A program made the position numbers and the translations under genes. From an uncultured Gammaproteobacteria bacterium (GTDB lineage Bacteria > Pseudomonadota > Gammaproteobacteria > GCA-002705445 > GCA-002716945): a stretch of DNA of 64,000 nucleotides. A model generated the notes under the pieces. That model worked only from the letters and a program-made list of their open reading frames with translations. It had not been told where the DNA came from and ran no database searches. Of this stretch, positions 8,511-17,668 are shown one piece after another. Position 1 is the first letter of the stretch; each line of letters opens with the position of its first letter. Location of the stretch: assembly GCA_902632305.1 (NCBI GenBank), contig CACPCG010000003.1, positions 1 to 64,000 of the forward strand, given 5' to 3'.

Positions 8511-9393
8511 CTTTTTGGGCAAATTCAAATGCATGTTCAAAATGCAAATAAACTGGCTTATCAGAGCTGTACATTAGTTTTAAACAATCATGTTGAGATT
8601 TATATTTAACATTTCCAATAGCTAATGCACCTATTGCATAAGCCTTACTGTCCGAATTTTTCATTTCCACAACATCATCCATTGCATCAACACCCGCTAT
8701 TCCTGCTGGTGGAACAGCATTCACATCGGCACAAATTTTTAAATCAGAAGAGGACGCGACTAATTCATCGCTCATTAATTGTATGCCTGCTGCACCTGTG
8801 TTAAAAACAATATCTATATTCTTAAGAATGGACTCTTTGTCGCTATCAACTCCAGCAACAACTGATTTTGAACCATATCTTTCATTACAAATAGTTACCA
8901 CTTTTTCTGTTTTTTCTGCATTTCTTCCTATCAGAGTTACAGCGTTACCAGCTTTTGAGCTTATTACTGCAGACGCAACTCCTACAGGTCCTGTACCGCC
9001 AAGAATTGCAATTTTCATGTTTTTGAATTCAATATTAAATTTTTCTTTAAGTGCCTTTTCTGTTTTGGCAACCATACCAGCAGCAGTTGTAAATGCGCCA
9101 CTAGGATCTGCGAAAACTGGAACTTCAAATGGTGGAACCATATGTTTTTTTGTCTCCTCAAGCATATCCATTGCAACATGAGTATCACGACCTCCTAAAA
9201 ATATCCCTGTTCTTTTTAAAGCTGATGGTGAACGAGAAAATATTGAATCTTGCACTAGAGCTTGAATTTCTTCCATGGTTACATTTGTATAAGGCACAAC
9301 TGATTGCCAACCAGCATCAAAAGCCATATTAGCATCAAAAGGGCTAATATTTTTCTCTGGTGTTATCATGTGTAATACGTATGGCTTTTCCAT
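8503..9393 (-). CDS. mtdB: NAD(P)-dependent methylene-H4MPT dehydrogenase
   Basis: The 296-residue protein is of the MtdA/MtdB family. It begins EKPYVLHMITPEKNISPFDANMA, has a nucleotide-binding loop GGTGPVG at 132-138 and a GRNAEK motif at 156-161 where the NADP phosphate would be recognised. It oxidises methylene-H4MPT to methenyl-H4MPT and yields NAD(P)H. Clustering with mch and fae and the N-terminal sequence favour MtdB over the folate-linked MtdA. A clear AGGAG-type ribosome site (GGAGCAAGAAATG) precedes the start. The 3' end overlaps the following ATP-grasp gene by 8 bp. Confidence 0.92.
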   Translation of the reverse strand: MEKPYVLHMITPEKNISPFDANMAFDAGWQSVVPYTNVTMEEIQALVQDSIFSRSPSALKRTGIFLGGRDTHVAMDMLEETKKHMVPPFEVPVFADPSGAFTTAAGMVAKTEKALKEKFNIEFKNMKIAILGGTGPVGVASAVISSKAGNAVTLIGRNAEKTEKVVTICNERYGSKSVVAGVDSDKESILKNIDIVFNTGAAGIQLMSDELVASSSDLKICADVNAVPPAGIAGVDAMDDVVEMKNSDSKAYAIGALAIGNVKYKSQHDCLKLMYSSDKPVYLHFEHAFEFAQKDA

Positions 9394-9406
9394 TTCTTGC
9401 TCCTAT

Positions 9407-10360
9407 TTATGTTAATTTATAATTATGACCCAAATTATTTACTCTTACTACCTCATAACTCAAGTTATTATACACATTAAATTTACTTTCTATCATATTT
9501 ATGATTTTTTTTGCATCATCGTCTGATTTCGTAAAAATATATGAAAGTGGACCCCAAGAGCTTTGTCCAACTCCATTAACATTATTTTTAGATAAATATT
9601 TAATAACTTTAAATATTGTCTCACTTGCAAACAATGACTTTTGGTTAGATAAGTAATATTTATGAGTAGTCTTCTGAAAATCTTGTATGTTTTTAGTAAA
9701 TAAATCAAAATCTTGATAAATGATTGATGGAATTACACCTCTAAAAAGAATACTCGATAATTTATAACTCATGTTATCAGAAATTTTTTTTACGTCTTTG
9801 AAAAATATTTCCTCTGGTTTACCTGATTTTCCGACGACTTCAGAGTCATTCAAAACAATAACTCTCCAGTCTTTTGGAAAACTTAAATTCAAGAGCATCT
9901 TAGGATAGTGATTTTCTTTCTTACATGCATCTACTACCAATCCACCCTTATAAAATAAACCTATACCTGTACCTGATCTTTTCCCTCTTTTAGATAATTT
10001 AGAAATCTCTTCATGAGATAAACCTAGTTTGCACAATAAATCTATTGCTCGTATGATACTGAGGGTAATTTGTGTTCCAGAACCTAAGCCTACATGACTT
10101 GCAGGTTTTGAAATCAGATTAATTTTGAATTTCTGAAAAATACTATTTTTTTTGAGATAATCAGACATTGGGCTAACAAATCTTTTGGGCAAATTATAAC
10201 TCCAATCAGTAGATTTCGACACCGCAATAATTGTCGGTTGATAGTTTATTGCAAGCCCTAAACTTCCATATGAATAGCCATGATGATTATTCATCCCATA
10301 AAAACCTAAGTGCAACCTTGATGGTGATTTAATCGTAAGTATTTGTTTTTTTATTGTCAT
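9407..10360 (-). CDS. mptG: Beta-ribofuranosylaminobenzene 5'-phosphate synthase
   Basis: The 317-residue GHMP-kinase-fold protein is of the beta-RFAP synthase family. It shows SRLHLGFYGMN near residue 14, the glycine-rich loop PASHVGLGSGTQ at 86-97, and VGQSSWGP near the C-terminal third. It joins p-aminobenzoate to PRPP with loss of CO2, the committed step of methanopterin synthesis. It leads the minus-strand operon (mptG-mtdB-ATP-grasp-mch-mptN-like-citG-like-fae) and is divergent from the fhc operon across an 88-bp gap that must hold both promoters. Confidence 0.9.
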   Translation of the reverse strand: MTIKKQILTIKSPSRLHLGFYGMNNHHGYSYGSLGLAINYQPTIIAVSKSTDWSYNLPKRFVSPMSDYLKKNSIFQKFKINLISKPASHVGLGSGTQITLSIIRAIDLLCKLGLSHEEISKLSKRGKRSGTGIGLFYKGGLVVDACKKENHYPKMLLNLSFPKDWRVIVLNDSEVVGKSGKPEEIFFKDVKKISDNMSYKLSSILFRGVIPSIIYQDFDLFTKNIQDFQKTTHKYYLSNQKSLFASETIFKVIKYLSKNNVNGVGQSSWGPLSYIFTKSDDDAKKIINMIESKFNVYNNLSYEVVRVNNLGHNYKLT

Positions 10361-10448
10361 TGTAGTATTGGAATTTATATTCTATTCTAAACCTTTTGGG
10401 TACAAACTTGTATCTATATAATGTAAAATATAATTAAAATTACAAAAA

Positions 10449-11693
10449 ATGAAGTCCACTAATAAAAGATTTATAACTTGCCCTTTCTGCTCATTGCACT
10501 GCGATGATATTGAAGTTGAAATAAATAGTAACAAGATCAAGGTTTTATCAGAACCTATAAAAAATTGCACAAAGAAAATAGAATACTTCAATATTTCTGA
10601 TAAAAGCAACCTTAAACCATTTTATAAAAATAAGTCTTTAAATTATAGAGAAGCAATCATAAAATCGAGGACTTTACTTGATAAATCTCAAGATATTACG
10701 ATAGTAAATCATGGTACAGACGTAAATGGGGTTAGATCTATACTTAACTTTGCAACCCATCATAACTGTACTGTTGATCACATAAATTCTAAATACCTAT
10801 TCAAGAATCTTGGTATTGTTCAAAGGAAGGGTTATATGGCTACCTCTTTAACAGAAGCTAGAAATAGATGTGATGTGTTTTTATTGTTTGGGAAAAGTAT
10901 TCTAAAGAAATCTCCAAGATTAATTGATAAAGTCATATTTCCTGAACAAAGCCTTTGTGTTAAACCTAAAGAAAAAAAGCTAATTTTAATTGGTGAATTT
11001 GATAAAAAGACGATAGATATCTTGGCGAAAAATTACTTTGTGAGAAATATTAAAATAAAGATTAATGATATTCCTCAATTAATGGAATTAATCCAATCAA
11101 AAAGTATAGGTAAAAACGATAATATTAAAGCTATATCAAATATAATTTCAGAATCAAAATATCTAGTTGCAAGTTGGTCATCTTCTGATTTAGATGTTTA
11201 TGAAAATGCAGACGATGTAATCTCGTCAATATCAGATTTCATTCTCATGCGGAATAAAGAAAATAGAGCTGCGTGTATGCCAATCTCTGGTTCATTAGCT
11301 GATGCCACATCATCACAGACAATGACATGGCTGACAGGTTATCCATCTAGGGTAAAATTTGACGGTAGTAAGTTTATACATGATAGAAACATATGTGACA
11401 GTGAATTTATTGTTGAAAATAATCATACTGACATAGTGATGCATATATCTACAGTTGGCCTTGAAAAAATAAAGCTGAACAAAAAAGTGAAGAATATTGT
11501 TATAGGACACCCAAACACCACTTACTCATCTAAACCCGACATATTTATTCCTGTGGGTATACCAGGAATAGATCACAAAAGTATTCTTTTTAGAACCGAT
11601 AATGTTGTATCGCTATCACTTGATAAGATTCGTTGTTTGAATCTCCCATCTGTAAAAAATATCATTAATGATTTATTAATGGTGCAAGATTAA
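10449..11693 (+). CDS. fhcB: Formyltransferase/hydrolase complex subunit B (FmdB-like)
   Basis: The 414-residue protein resembles the molybdopterin-type subunit B of formylmethanofuran dehydrogenase. It opens with a cysteine motif CPFCSLHC (C11, C14, C18) and keeps the AACMPISGSLADATSSQTM-type core. In methylotrophic bacteria the FhcABCD complex does not reduce CO2; it transfers and hydrolyses the formyl group, and subunit B is a non-redox scaffold that binds the furan cofactor. That functional statement is family knowledge. The gene starts the fhcB-fhcA-ftr-fhcC operon; the stop codon shares one base with the next start (TAATG). Confidence 0.9.
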   Translation: MKSTNKRFITCPFCSLHCDDIEVEINSNKIKVLSEPIKNCTKKIEYFNISDKSNLKPFYKNKSLNYREAIIKSRTLLDKSQDITIVNHGTDVNGVRSILNFATHHNCTVDHINSKYLFKNLGIVQRKGYMATSLTEARNRCDVFLLFGKSILKKSPRLIDKVIFPEQSLCVKPKEKKLILIGEFDKKTIDILAKNYFVRNIKIKINDIPQLMELIQSKSIGKNDNIKAISNIISESKYLVASWSSSDLDVYENADDVISSISDFILMRNKENRAACMPISGSLADATSSQTMTWLTGYPSRVKFDGSKFIHDRNICDSEFIVENNHTDIVMHISTVGLEKIKLNKKVKNIVIGHPNTTYSSKPDIFIPVGIPGIDHKSILFRTDNVVSLSLDKIRCLNLPSVKNIINDLLMVQD

Positions 11694-13348
11694 TGAACAT
11701 TAAATTAGAATCGGCAACCGTATATGATCCAATTAATAAAATTTCTAATTTAAAGAAAGATATATATATTTCAGATGGAAAAATTGTAAACAGATTACAA
11801 ATAAAAGGAAAAATAAATAAAGTGATAAACTGCAGAGGTAAAATCGTTATGCCAGGTGCAATCGATATGCACACACATATAGGTGGTGGTAAAGTAAACA
11901 TTGCAAGAATGATGCTAGGGGAGTTTCATAACGAAGAATCTCTAGACTCAGACTCTACAGCTATTATGGCTCCTACAACCATTAAAACAGGGATAAAATA
12001 TATTAAGATGGGATACACTTCATGTTTTGAGCCTGCATTATTACCAATCAATGCACGGCAGGCACACTCTGAAATGGCTGATATTCCATTTATAGATAAA
12101 GGAGGATACGCTCTTTTGGGTAACGATGATTTTTTCTTAGAATTGTTGAAGAAGAATGCGAGTCAATCAGCAATAAATGATTATGTTGCCTTTACGCTTC
12201 ATGCAACTCAATGTATAGGAATAAAAGTTGTCAATCCCGGAGGAATAAATGCCTTTAAGTTTAATCAGAGAGCTCTTGATGTAGACGAAAAATCAAATTT
12301 TTATGATGTGACGCCGAGGGATATTATTAAAAAACTCACTAGAGCTATCTACGAGCTTGGGGTCCCACATCCACTTCATGTGCACTGTAGTAACTTAGGA
12401 ATACCCGGAAATTTCCTCTCAACAATTGAAACAATAAAAGCGGCTGAATCTCTTCCAATACACCTAACACACATTCAGTTTCAAAGTTATGGTAATAATG
12501 GTGATAAAAGGTTTTCATCTGCAGCACCTGAAATCTCAAACTATCTTAATAAAACCAAAAATTTAACATGTGATGTTGGGCAGATAATGTTTGGTCAAAC
12601 TGTAACTATGTCTGGCGATAGTATGTCCCAATATAAGAATCACAAGCATGCTCATCCAAATAAATGGATGTGTATGGATATCGAATGCGATGCAGGCTGT
12701 GGGGTTGTGCCGTTTAAGTATGATAATAAAAGTTTTGTAAATGCACTACAATGGGCGATTGGCCTTGAAATATTTCTCCTAGCAAAAGATCCTTGGAAAG
12801 TATTTCTTACTACAGATCACCCTAACGGTGCTCCATTTACTTCCTATCCACATCTTATTAAACTCCTAATGAATAGAAGTTTTCGTAATGAAATGTTTTT
12901 ACAACTACCAAAGGAAGCTCAAGAGCATTCAATACTTAAATCTATAAAGAGAGAATATACGCTTGATGAGATTTGTATTATGACCAGATCGGCCCCTGCT
13001 AGGATATTGGGTCTAAAAAATAAGGGTAGTCTTGGATATGGATGTGACGCTGACATAACAATTTATGACAAAAAGCGAAAAGATTATGAGGATTTCTTTG
13101 CTAACCCAGCGATTGTAATGAAAAATGGTGAGATTATTGTTATGAATGGCAAAATTAAAAAATACACATGGGGGAAAACACAAACAATCAAACCAGAATA
13201 TGATAGATCAATTGAAAAAAGTTTGAAAAAATTCTTTGAAAAATATCACACAATGAAACTAGAGAATTATAAAATATCAAATGATGAGATGGAAAATCTT
13301 ATAGGTTCAGAGATAATAGTTAATAAATGTAATGGTAAGAGAAAATAA
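11693..13348 (+). CDS. fhcA: Formyltransferase/hydrolase complex subunit A (amidohydrolase)
   Basis: The 551-residue amidohydrolase-family protein carries the expected binuclear metal site: HTH at residues 60-62, K178 as the likely carboxylated lysine, H229/H231, H257/H260 and TTDHPNGAPF near 386. These match the FmdA/FwdA family that hydrolyses the formyl group to formate. In the Fhc complex this subunit releases formate from formyl-methanofuran, making the substrate for the formate dehydrogenase at 26-31 kb. Coupled to fhcB and ftr by one-base stop/start overlaps. Confidence 0.94.
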   Translation: MNIKLESATVYDPINKISNLKKDIYISDGKIVNRLQIKGKINKVINCRGKIVMPGAIDMHTHIGGGKVNIARMMLGEFHNEESLDSDSTAIMAPTTIKTGIKYIKMGYTSCFEPALLPINARQAHSEMADIPFIDKGGYALLGNDDFFLELLKKNASQSAINDYVAFTLHATQCIGIKVVNPGGINAFKFNQRALDVDEKSNFYDVTPRDIIKKLTRAIYELGVPHPLHVHCSNLGIPGNFLSTIETIKAAESLPIHLTHIQFQSYGNNGDKRFSSAAPEISNYLNKTKNLTCDVGQIMFGQTVTMSGDSMSQYKNHKHAHPNKWMCMDIECDAGCGVVPFKYDNKSFVNALQWAIGLEIFLLAKDPWKVFLTTDHPNGAPFTSYPHLIKLLMNRSFRNEMFLQLPKEAQEHSILKSIKREYTLDEICIMTRSAPARILGLKNKGSLGYGCDADITIYDKKRKDYEDFFANPAIVMKNGEIIVMNGKIKKYTWGKTQTIKPEYDRSIEKSLKKFFEKYHTMKLENYKISNDEMENLIGSEIIVNKCNGKRK

Positions 13349-14244
13349 TGTATTTGAACAGAGTATTTATCCATAATACATTTGCTGAAGCTTTCAATAT
13401 GAAAGCATGCAGAATTATAGTCACGGCTGATAATGACAAATGGGCGAAAAATGCTGTCAACTCGCTTACAGGGTTTGCTACATCTGTAATTGCTTGCGGA
13501 GTAGAGGCAGGGATAGAGTGTAAACTCAAAAAATCTGAAACACCTGATGGTCGACAAGGATACTCAGTATTATTATTTTCTATGTCGAGAGGAGAATTGG
13601 AGAAACAATTAGAGACCCGTGTTGGCCAATGCATATTAACATGTCCCACCACAGCAGTTTTCTCTGGATTAGATGGTGAAGATATGATTCCACTAGGAAA
13701 AAACTTACGTTATTTTGGTGATGGGTATCAAATATCAAAACAGATTGATGGCAAAAGATTTTGGAGAATTCCGGTTATGGATGGTGAATTTTTGTGTGAA
13801 GAAAAAACAGCTAGAATTCCAGCAATCGGTGGAGGTAACTTTCTCGTTCTCGCTAAAGACAGAGACGTCTGTTTAAAAGCTTGTGAAATAGCTATCGAAT
13901 CTATAAAAAATCATCCAAACGTTATTACTCCATTTCCAGGCGGAGTGGTCAGATCAGGGTCAAAAGTTGGCTCAAAATATAAATTCCTAATTGCATCAAC
14001 AAACGATGAGTTTTGTCCTACGCTAAAAACATCAGCTAACACTCAATTAGGATCTAATGTAGGTTGTGTTATGGAGATAGTAATTAATGGTCTTGAGAGA
14101 AAAGATATTGAAAATGCCATGAAAACCGCCATTTCAGCACTTACTAAAATGAAATCTAACAAAGATATTGTAGGAATTTCTGCCGGAAACTACGGTGGGA
14201 AGTTAGGACAACATCACTTTAAATTAAGGAAAATACTTAAATGA
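13348..14244 (+). CDS. ftr: Formylmethanofuran:H4MPT formyltransferase (FhcD)
   Basis: The 298-residue protein matches Ftr along its length. Signatures include NTFAEAFNMKACRIIVTA at the start, GFATSVIACGVEAGIE, TCPTTAVFSG, and NTQLGSNVGCVMEIVINGL near the C-terminus. It transfers the formyl group from formyl-H4MPT to the methanofuran-like cofactor. It overlaps fhcA by one base and fhcC by four bases, so the complex subunits are co-translated. Normal family length. Confidence 0.95.
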   Translation: MYLNRVFIHNTFAEAFNMKACRIIVTADNDKWAKNAVNSLTGFATSVIACGVEAGIECKLKKSETPDGRQGYSVLLFSMSRGELEKQLETRVGQCILTCPTTAVFSGLDGEDMIPLGKNLRYFGDGYQISKQIDGKRFWRIPVMDGEFLCEEKTARIPAIGGGNFLVLAKDRDVCLKACEIAIESIKNHPNVITPFPGGVVRSGSKVGSKYKFLIASTNDEFCPTLKTSANTQLGSNVGCVMEIVINGLERKDIENAMKTAISALTKMKSNKDIVGISAGNYGGKLGQHHFKLRKILK

Positions 14245-15038
14245 AGAGTCTAATATTTTCACTTAAAAAAAAATTGAAATATCGATTAGATGTATCGAAA
14301 TTATATAATTGTAATTACAAAAATCTTCAAGAGGTTAAGAAATTTAAACTTAATTATGGAAAAAATATAATAAATGCAAGTGAGTTATTCTCTATTTCGG
14401 GTAATGTTAGCTCTAATATAGTTATAAAATCCTCTAGTGAGTTATTAGATAATGTTGGAAAAGATTTTCAAGGTGAGTCCATCACAATCTATGGAAATGT
14501 TGGAAACAACCTCGGACAAGAAATGAAGTCTGGATGCATAACAGTCCACGGAAATACTCTCGATTATACTGCATCAGGAATAAAAGGTGGGGTTATACAT
14601 ATCATGGGTAATGTAGGTGATTATTTTTGCGCAAAACCAAACCATGCCAACGAGGGCATGAAAAATGGCACAATATACATTAGAGGAAATTGCGGTGATT
14701 TTGGCCTTCGAAGAATGAGGCGTGGAATGGTAATTATTAATGGTGATGTGGGAAAAAATTTTTGTAGTGAAATGATTTCAGGTACTATTTTGATAAATGG
14801 TAAAATAGGTAATGATTTTGGTAAGAAAATTAAACGTGGGACATTTATTTTAAGAAAAAAAGAGCTTACAAAAGACTACATAAAAAGTAATAACTGTAAT
14901 TATAATTTTTTTCCTTTTCTAAAAAAGAATGTATGCTCTATTACGAATAATGAAAGGATTATGAGTTACAAATATTTTGAAAGATATTCTTCGAATAAAG
15001 ACGAAAGTAATTTATCAGAAATCTTTTTGCTGCATTGA
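14241..15038 (+). CDS. fhcC: Formyltransferase/hydrolase complex subunit C (FmdC-like)
   Basis: The 265-residue protein has the tandem glycine-rich beta-helix repeats of FmdC/FwdC and of the glutamate synthase C-terminal domain, with units such as GNVGNNLGQEMKSG, GNVGDYFCAKPNHANEGMKNG, GNCGDFGLRRMRRG and GDVGKNFCSEMISG from about residue 90 to 200. It is a structural subunit of Fhc. The order B-A-D-C differs from the C-D-A-B order I recall for Methylobacterium. It ends one base before the convergent TlpA-like gene. Confidence 0.92.
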   Translation: MKSLIFSLKKKLKYRLDVSKLYNCNYKNLQEVKKFKLNYGKNIINASELFSISGNVSSNIVIKSSSELLDNVGKDFQGESITIYGNVGNNLGQEMKSGCITVHGNTLDYTASGIKGGVIHIMGNVGDYFCAKPNHANEGMKNGTIYIRGNCGDFGLRRMRRGMVIINGDVGKNFCSEMISGTILINGKIGNDFGKKIKRGTFILRKKELTKDYIKSNNCNYNFFPFLKKNVCSITNNERIMSYKYFERYSSNKDESNLSEIFLLH

Positions 15039-15039
15039 A

Positions 15040-15558
15040 TCATTTTTTGTAATCATCTATTAGAGTGTTAAAAAAGTTTTCCATATCGGGAGATGCAAAA
15101 TCTCTTTTTCCGACTGCTCTATAGAGCATTTCTCCAGTTGGGCTAATTAAGAATGTTGTTGGTAAACCTGGGACACCCCAATCATATTCAAGATCCATAT
15201 CGATATAGATTGGAAAGGACACCGGGTTTAGTGTCAAATAATTTTCAATAGCTTCTGGGCCAGGACCTACATGAATCCCTACAACAGTAAAGTTGTCACT
15301 GTTTAATTTTTTATGGATAGCTTCCAATGTTGGCATCTCTGCCTTACAAGGTGTGCACCATGTTGCCCAGAAATTTACCAAGGCAAATTTCCCACTCAAA
15401 TCACTGCGTGCATACTCTTTTCCGTCCATACCAATTAGAGTAAAATCAGGCGCCATTTTTTTATTTGGCATAGGATCCATCAAATATGGCGAGGAATGAA
15501 CATTTAATGAGGAAATTAAAAGAAAGACGACAAGTAAATATTTATTGAAGTACCTCAT
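15040..15558 (-). CDS. TlpA/ResA-type periplasmic thioredoxin
   Basis: This thioredoxin-like protein has the redox motif WATWCTPCK and a typical TlpA context (APDFTLIGMDGKEYARSDLSGK before it, GLPTTFLISPTGE after it). The start at 15558 gives a clear signal peptide (MRYFNKYLLVVFLLISSLNVHSS minus its last residues), so the protein is exported. Upstream in-frame starts at 15588 and 15606 lie inside the preceding gene. It is the last gene of the monooxygenase-mtoX cluster. It may reduce cysteines of the SCO domain or of apocytochrome c during maturation of the periplasmic enzymes; that is inferred from context. Confidence 0.85.
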   Translation of the reverse strand: MRYFNKYLLVVFLLISSLNVHSSPYLMDPMPNKKMAPDFTLIGMDGKEYARSDLSGKFALVNFWATWCTPCKAEMPTLEAIHKKLNSDNFTVVGIHVGPGPEAIENYLTLNPVSFPIYIDMDLEYDWGVPGLPTTFLISPTGEMLYRAVGKRDFASPDMENFFNTLIDDYKK

Positions 15559-15565
15559 TTTATAT

Positions 15566-17527
15566 TTAGTACCTTGGTTTATTTTCATGGAACCAGTTAG
15601 GATCATTTAATGATATCTCTCCAATCGGTACATCCCTGGCATCTAATATAAGTTCATCAATATTAGACCCAGTGAGTGTTTTAAGAAACTCGACCAAATA
15701 ACCGACCTCTTGTTCTGTTAAATTGAGAGGAAAAATCATAGGGCTTAATACCTCATTTTTAACACCACCTTTGTTATAAAATTCAACAACCTCTCTAAGT
15801 GTGGAAAGCGCACCATTATGCATATACGGAGCGGTAATTGAAACGTTTCTGAGTGGTGGAGTTCTGAATTTCCATCGATCATTAGGATCTTGTGTAATTG
15901 TATAGAGACCTAAGTCGTTAGGTGAAATCTCATCCTTAAATCTTGAGTCATCAGCATAACTTGAAGTGTCGACGTCAATTTCTAAACCAGGAGCCAAAAT
16001 TACTTTTTTAACGGGAGGTTCAACGTACATAGATGCCTCATACCCAATCCCAGTATTATGAAGTTTTTCATCAGTGAAAAGCGCATACTCCTCGTTAATT
16101 AGATGACAGGACACACATGCTCCTTTACCTGTAAATATTTCAAAACCTTTCTTTGCATCTGATGATATCGCATACTTTTCTTTACCATAATACCATCTAT
16201 CAAATGCAGAATTTGCACTCAAAAGACTATACTGATAAGCCGCGAAGGCTCTACTTATGTTATCCATATTAGGTTTGGATCCATAGGCTTTTTCAAATAA
16301 ATTATTATAGTCTGGAATAGCTTTAATTTTATTTATCAGGTAACCAGGTGATGGAATAGCCATCTCATTGTGGTTAAGAATTGGACCCCATGCTTGATCT
16401 TCTAAACTTGACTCTCTAGCATCATGAAAAAAACGCGTCAGATATCCAACATTAAGGACAGTTGGAGCATTTCTAGGAACAGATCTACCCTCTGTACCTA
16501 CTGCTGTCCTCAATTCATTATGTGCAAAACCCATTTCAGGAACGTGGCAAATGGCACATGAGATTGTATCAGTGTGAGATAGTCTTCTGTCATAAAACAT
16601 TTTTCTACCTAGCGCAATCTTCTCTTTTGTTAGAAAAGTACCTTCAGGGAATTTTAATTTAGGAAGACCTAATTGTTTGCCAGTTGCAATCGCATAGAGG
16701 TCTGTAGCCTTTCCAATTCTCTCTAGGGGCTCAGCATTTGTAGTATAATCTTTACTTAGATAACCCTCTTTGTAGTCGCCTGGTTTTGCAAGTGAAGCAC
16801 CTGAAGCAACTACAATATCTTCACTTATGGACGATGATTCAATGGTGCCATTCTTTGTTCGAGGGTCAACCAATGTTTTTATGTCATTTATAAGAACATC
16901 GGAATGAAGATAGGACACGCTATATATATTCCTTACGGTCTTATTTTTATCTATTAAGAACACTCTAAGAATATGTGAAATCGATCCTATATAGTTACCC
17001 TCCTCATCATACTCCTTAAGGATTCTTTGACCATACCCATCCAGAATTGGGTTAAGCTCAGCAGGAGACGTTGTTGTCAAGAAGTTCCAATCTACTACAC
17101 CTGAGTTTGTCCCGTAACCATACAGTTTCATTACTTCGGGTGAATCGTTCTCTGGATCAAAACTCATACTTATTAAGCTAACCTGTTTACCGAGATTAGG
17201 ATCTTTATTTAATAAGTTCCTAACTTTATGAAATACTGCTGTTGCAAGTGGACATCCATTTACATCAGTGCATGTGCTATACATAAAATTTAAGAGAACA
17301 ACTTTGTTATCAAACAAATCATGCAAACTTTTTTGTTTACCATCGGAGTCAACAATATTGCCATCAGGAGCAAGGTTGTATTTTTCTAGGGTATATGAGC
17401 CTGGATCGGGTGCTTTAAAATTTAGCTGATTATAACCTGGAGCAATATTATACTCTGTTCTTTGCGCAAAACTTATCGCACAAAACATTACAAAAAATAG
17501 TGATAAATATAGTTTCAATCTCTCCAT
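15566..17527 (-). CDS. SCO1-like domain fused to a di-heme MauG/cytochrome c peroxidase
   Basis: This 653-residue exported protein joins two domains that are usually separate. After a signal peptide (residues 1-21), residues about 35-220 form an SCO1/SenC thioredoxin-like domain with C86 and C92 spaced CX5C instead of the usual CX3C, and H185 as the probable third copper ligand. Residues about 280-630 form a di-heme MauG/cytochrome c peroxidase domain with heme motifs C324-x-x-CH and C471-x-x-CH and a TAPYMHNG motif near 565. SCO and MauG genes are known companions of mtoX, probably for copper loading and protein maturation. Here they are a single polypeptide. A terminator hairpin separates it from mtoX upstream. 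Confidence 0.88.
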   Translation of the reverse strand: MERLKLYLSLFFVMFCAISFAQRTEYNIAPGYNQLNFKAPDPGSYTLEKYNLAPDGNIVDSDGKQKSLHDLFDNKVVLLNFMYSTCTDVNGCPLATAVFHKVRNLLNKDPNLGKQVSLISMSFDPENDSPEVMKLYGYGTNSGVVDWNFLTTTSPAELNPILDGYGQRILKEYDEEGNYIGSISHILRVFLIDKNKTVRNIYSVSYLHSDVLINDIKTLVDPRTKNGTIESSSISEDIVVASGASLAKPGDYKEGYLSKDYTTNAEPLERIGKATDLYAIATGKQLGLPKLKFPEGTFLTKEKIALGRKMFYDRRLSHTDTISCAICHVPEMGFAHNELRTAVGTEGRSVPRNAPTVLNVGYLTRFFHDARESSLEDQAWGPILNHNEMAIPSPGYLINKIKAIPDYNNLFEKAYGSKPNMDNISRAFAAYQYSLLSANSAFDRWYYGKEKYAISSDAKKGFEIFTGKGACVSCHLINEEYALFTDEKLHNTGIGYEASMYVEPPVKKVILAPGLEIDVDTSSYADDSRFKDEISPNDLGLYTITQDPNDRWKFRTPPLRNVSITAPYMHNGALSTLREVVEFYNKGGVKNEVLSPMIFPLNLTEQEVGYLVEFLKTLTGSNIDELILDARDVPIGEISLNDPNWFHENKPRY

Positions 17528-17570
17528 TTATTCTTTCTACCTAACATAGTAATTTTAAATGTTTTGTGAG

Positions 17571-17604
17571 AAAAAAGAAAGGCCGCTTATTATCTAAGCG
17601 GCCC
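17571..17604 (-). terminator. Intrinsic terminator or attenuator after mtoX
   Basis: An 8-bp GC-rich stem (GGCCGCTT at 17581-17588 with AAGCGGCC at 17596-17603) and a 7-base loop are followed on the minus strand by TTTCTTTTTT. It lies between mtoX and the SCO-MauG gene. It could end most mtoX transcripts and let a smaller share read through into the maturation genes. Confidence 0.8.
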
Positions 17605-17668
17605 AACGTTTACAGCCATTTTACGTTATTTACCACCAATGAGGGTGTCTAATAACTATGACAATATT

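Noticed and set aside
10449-15038. True CO2-reducing formylmethanofuran dehydrogenase
   Set aside because: The set lacks the electron-transfer subunits of methanogen enzymes and matches the bacterial Fhc formyltransferase/hydrolase complex.
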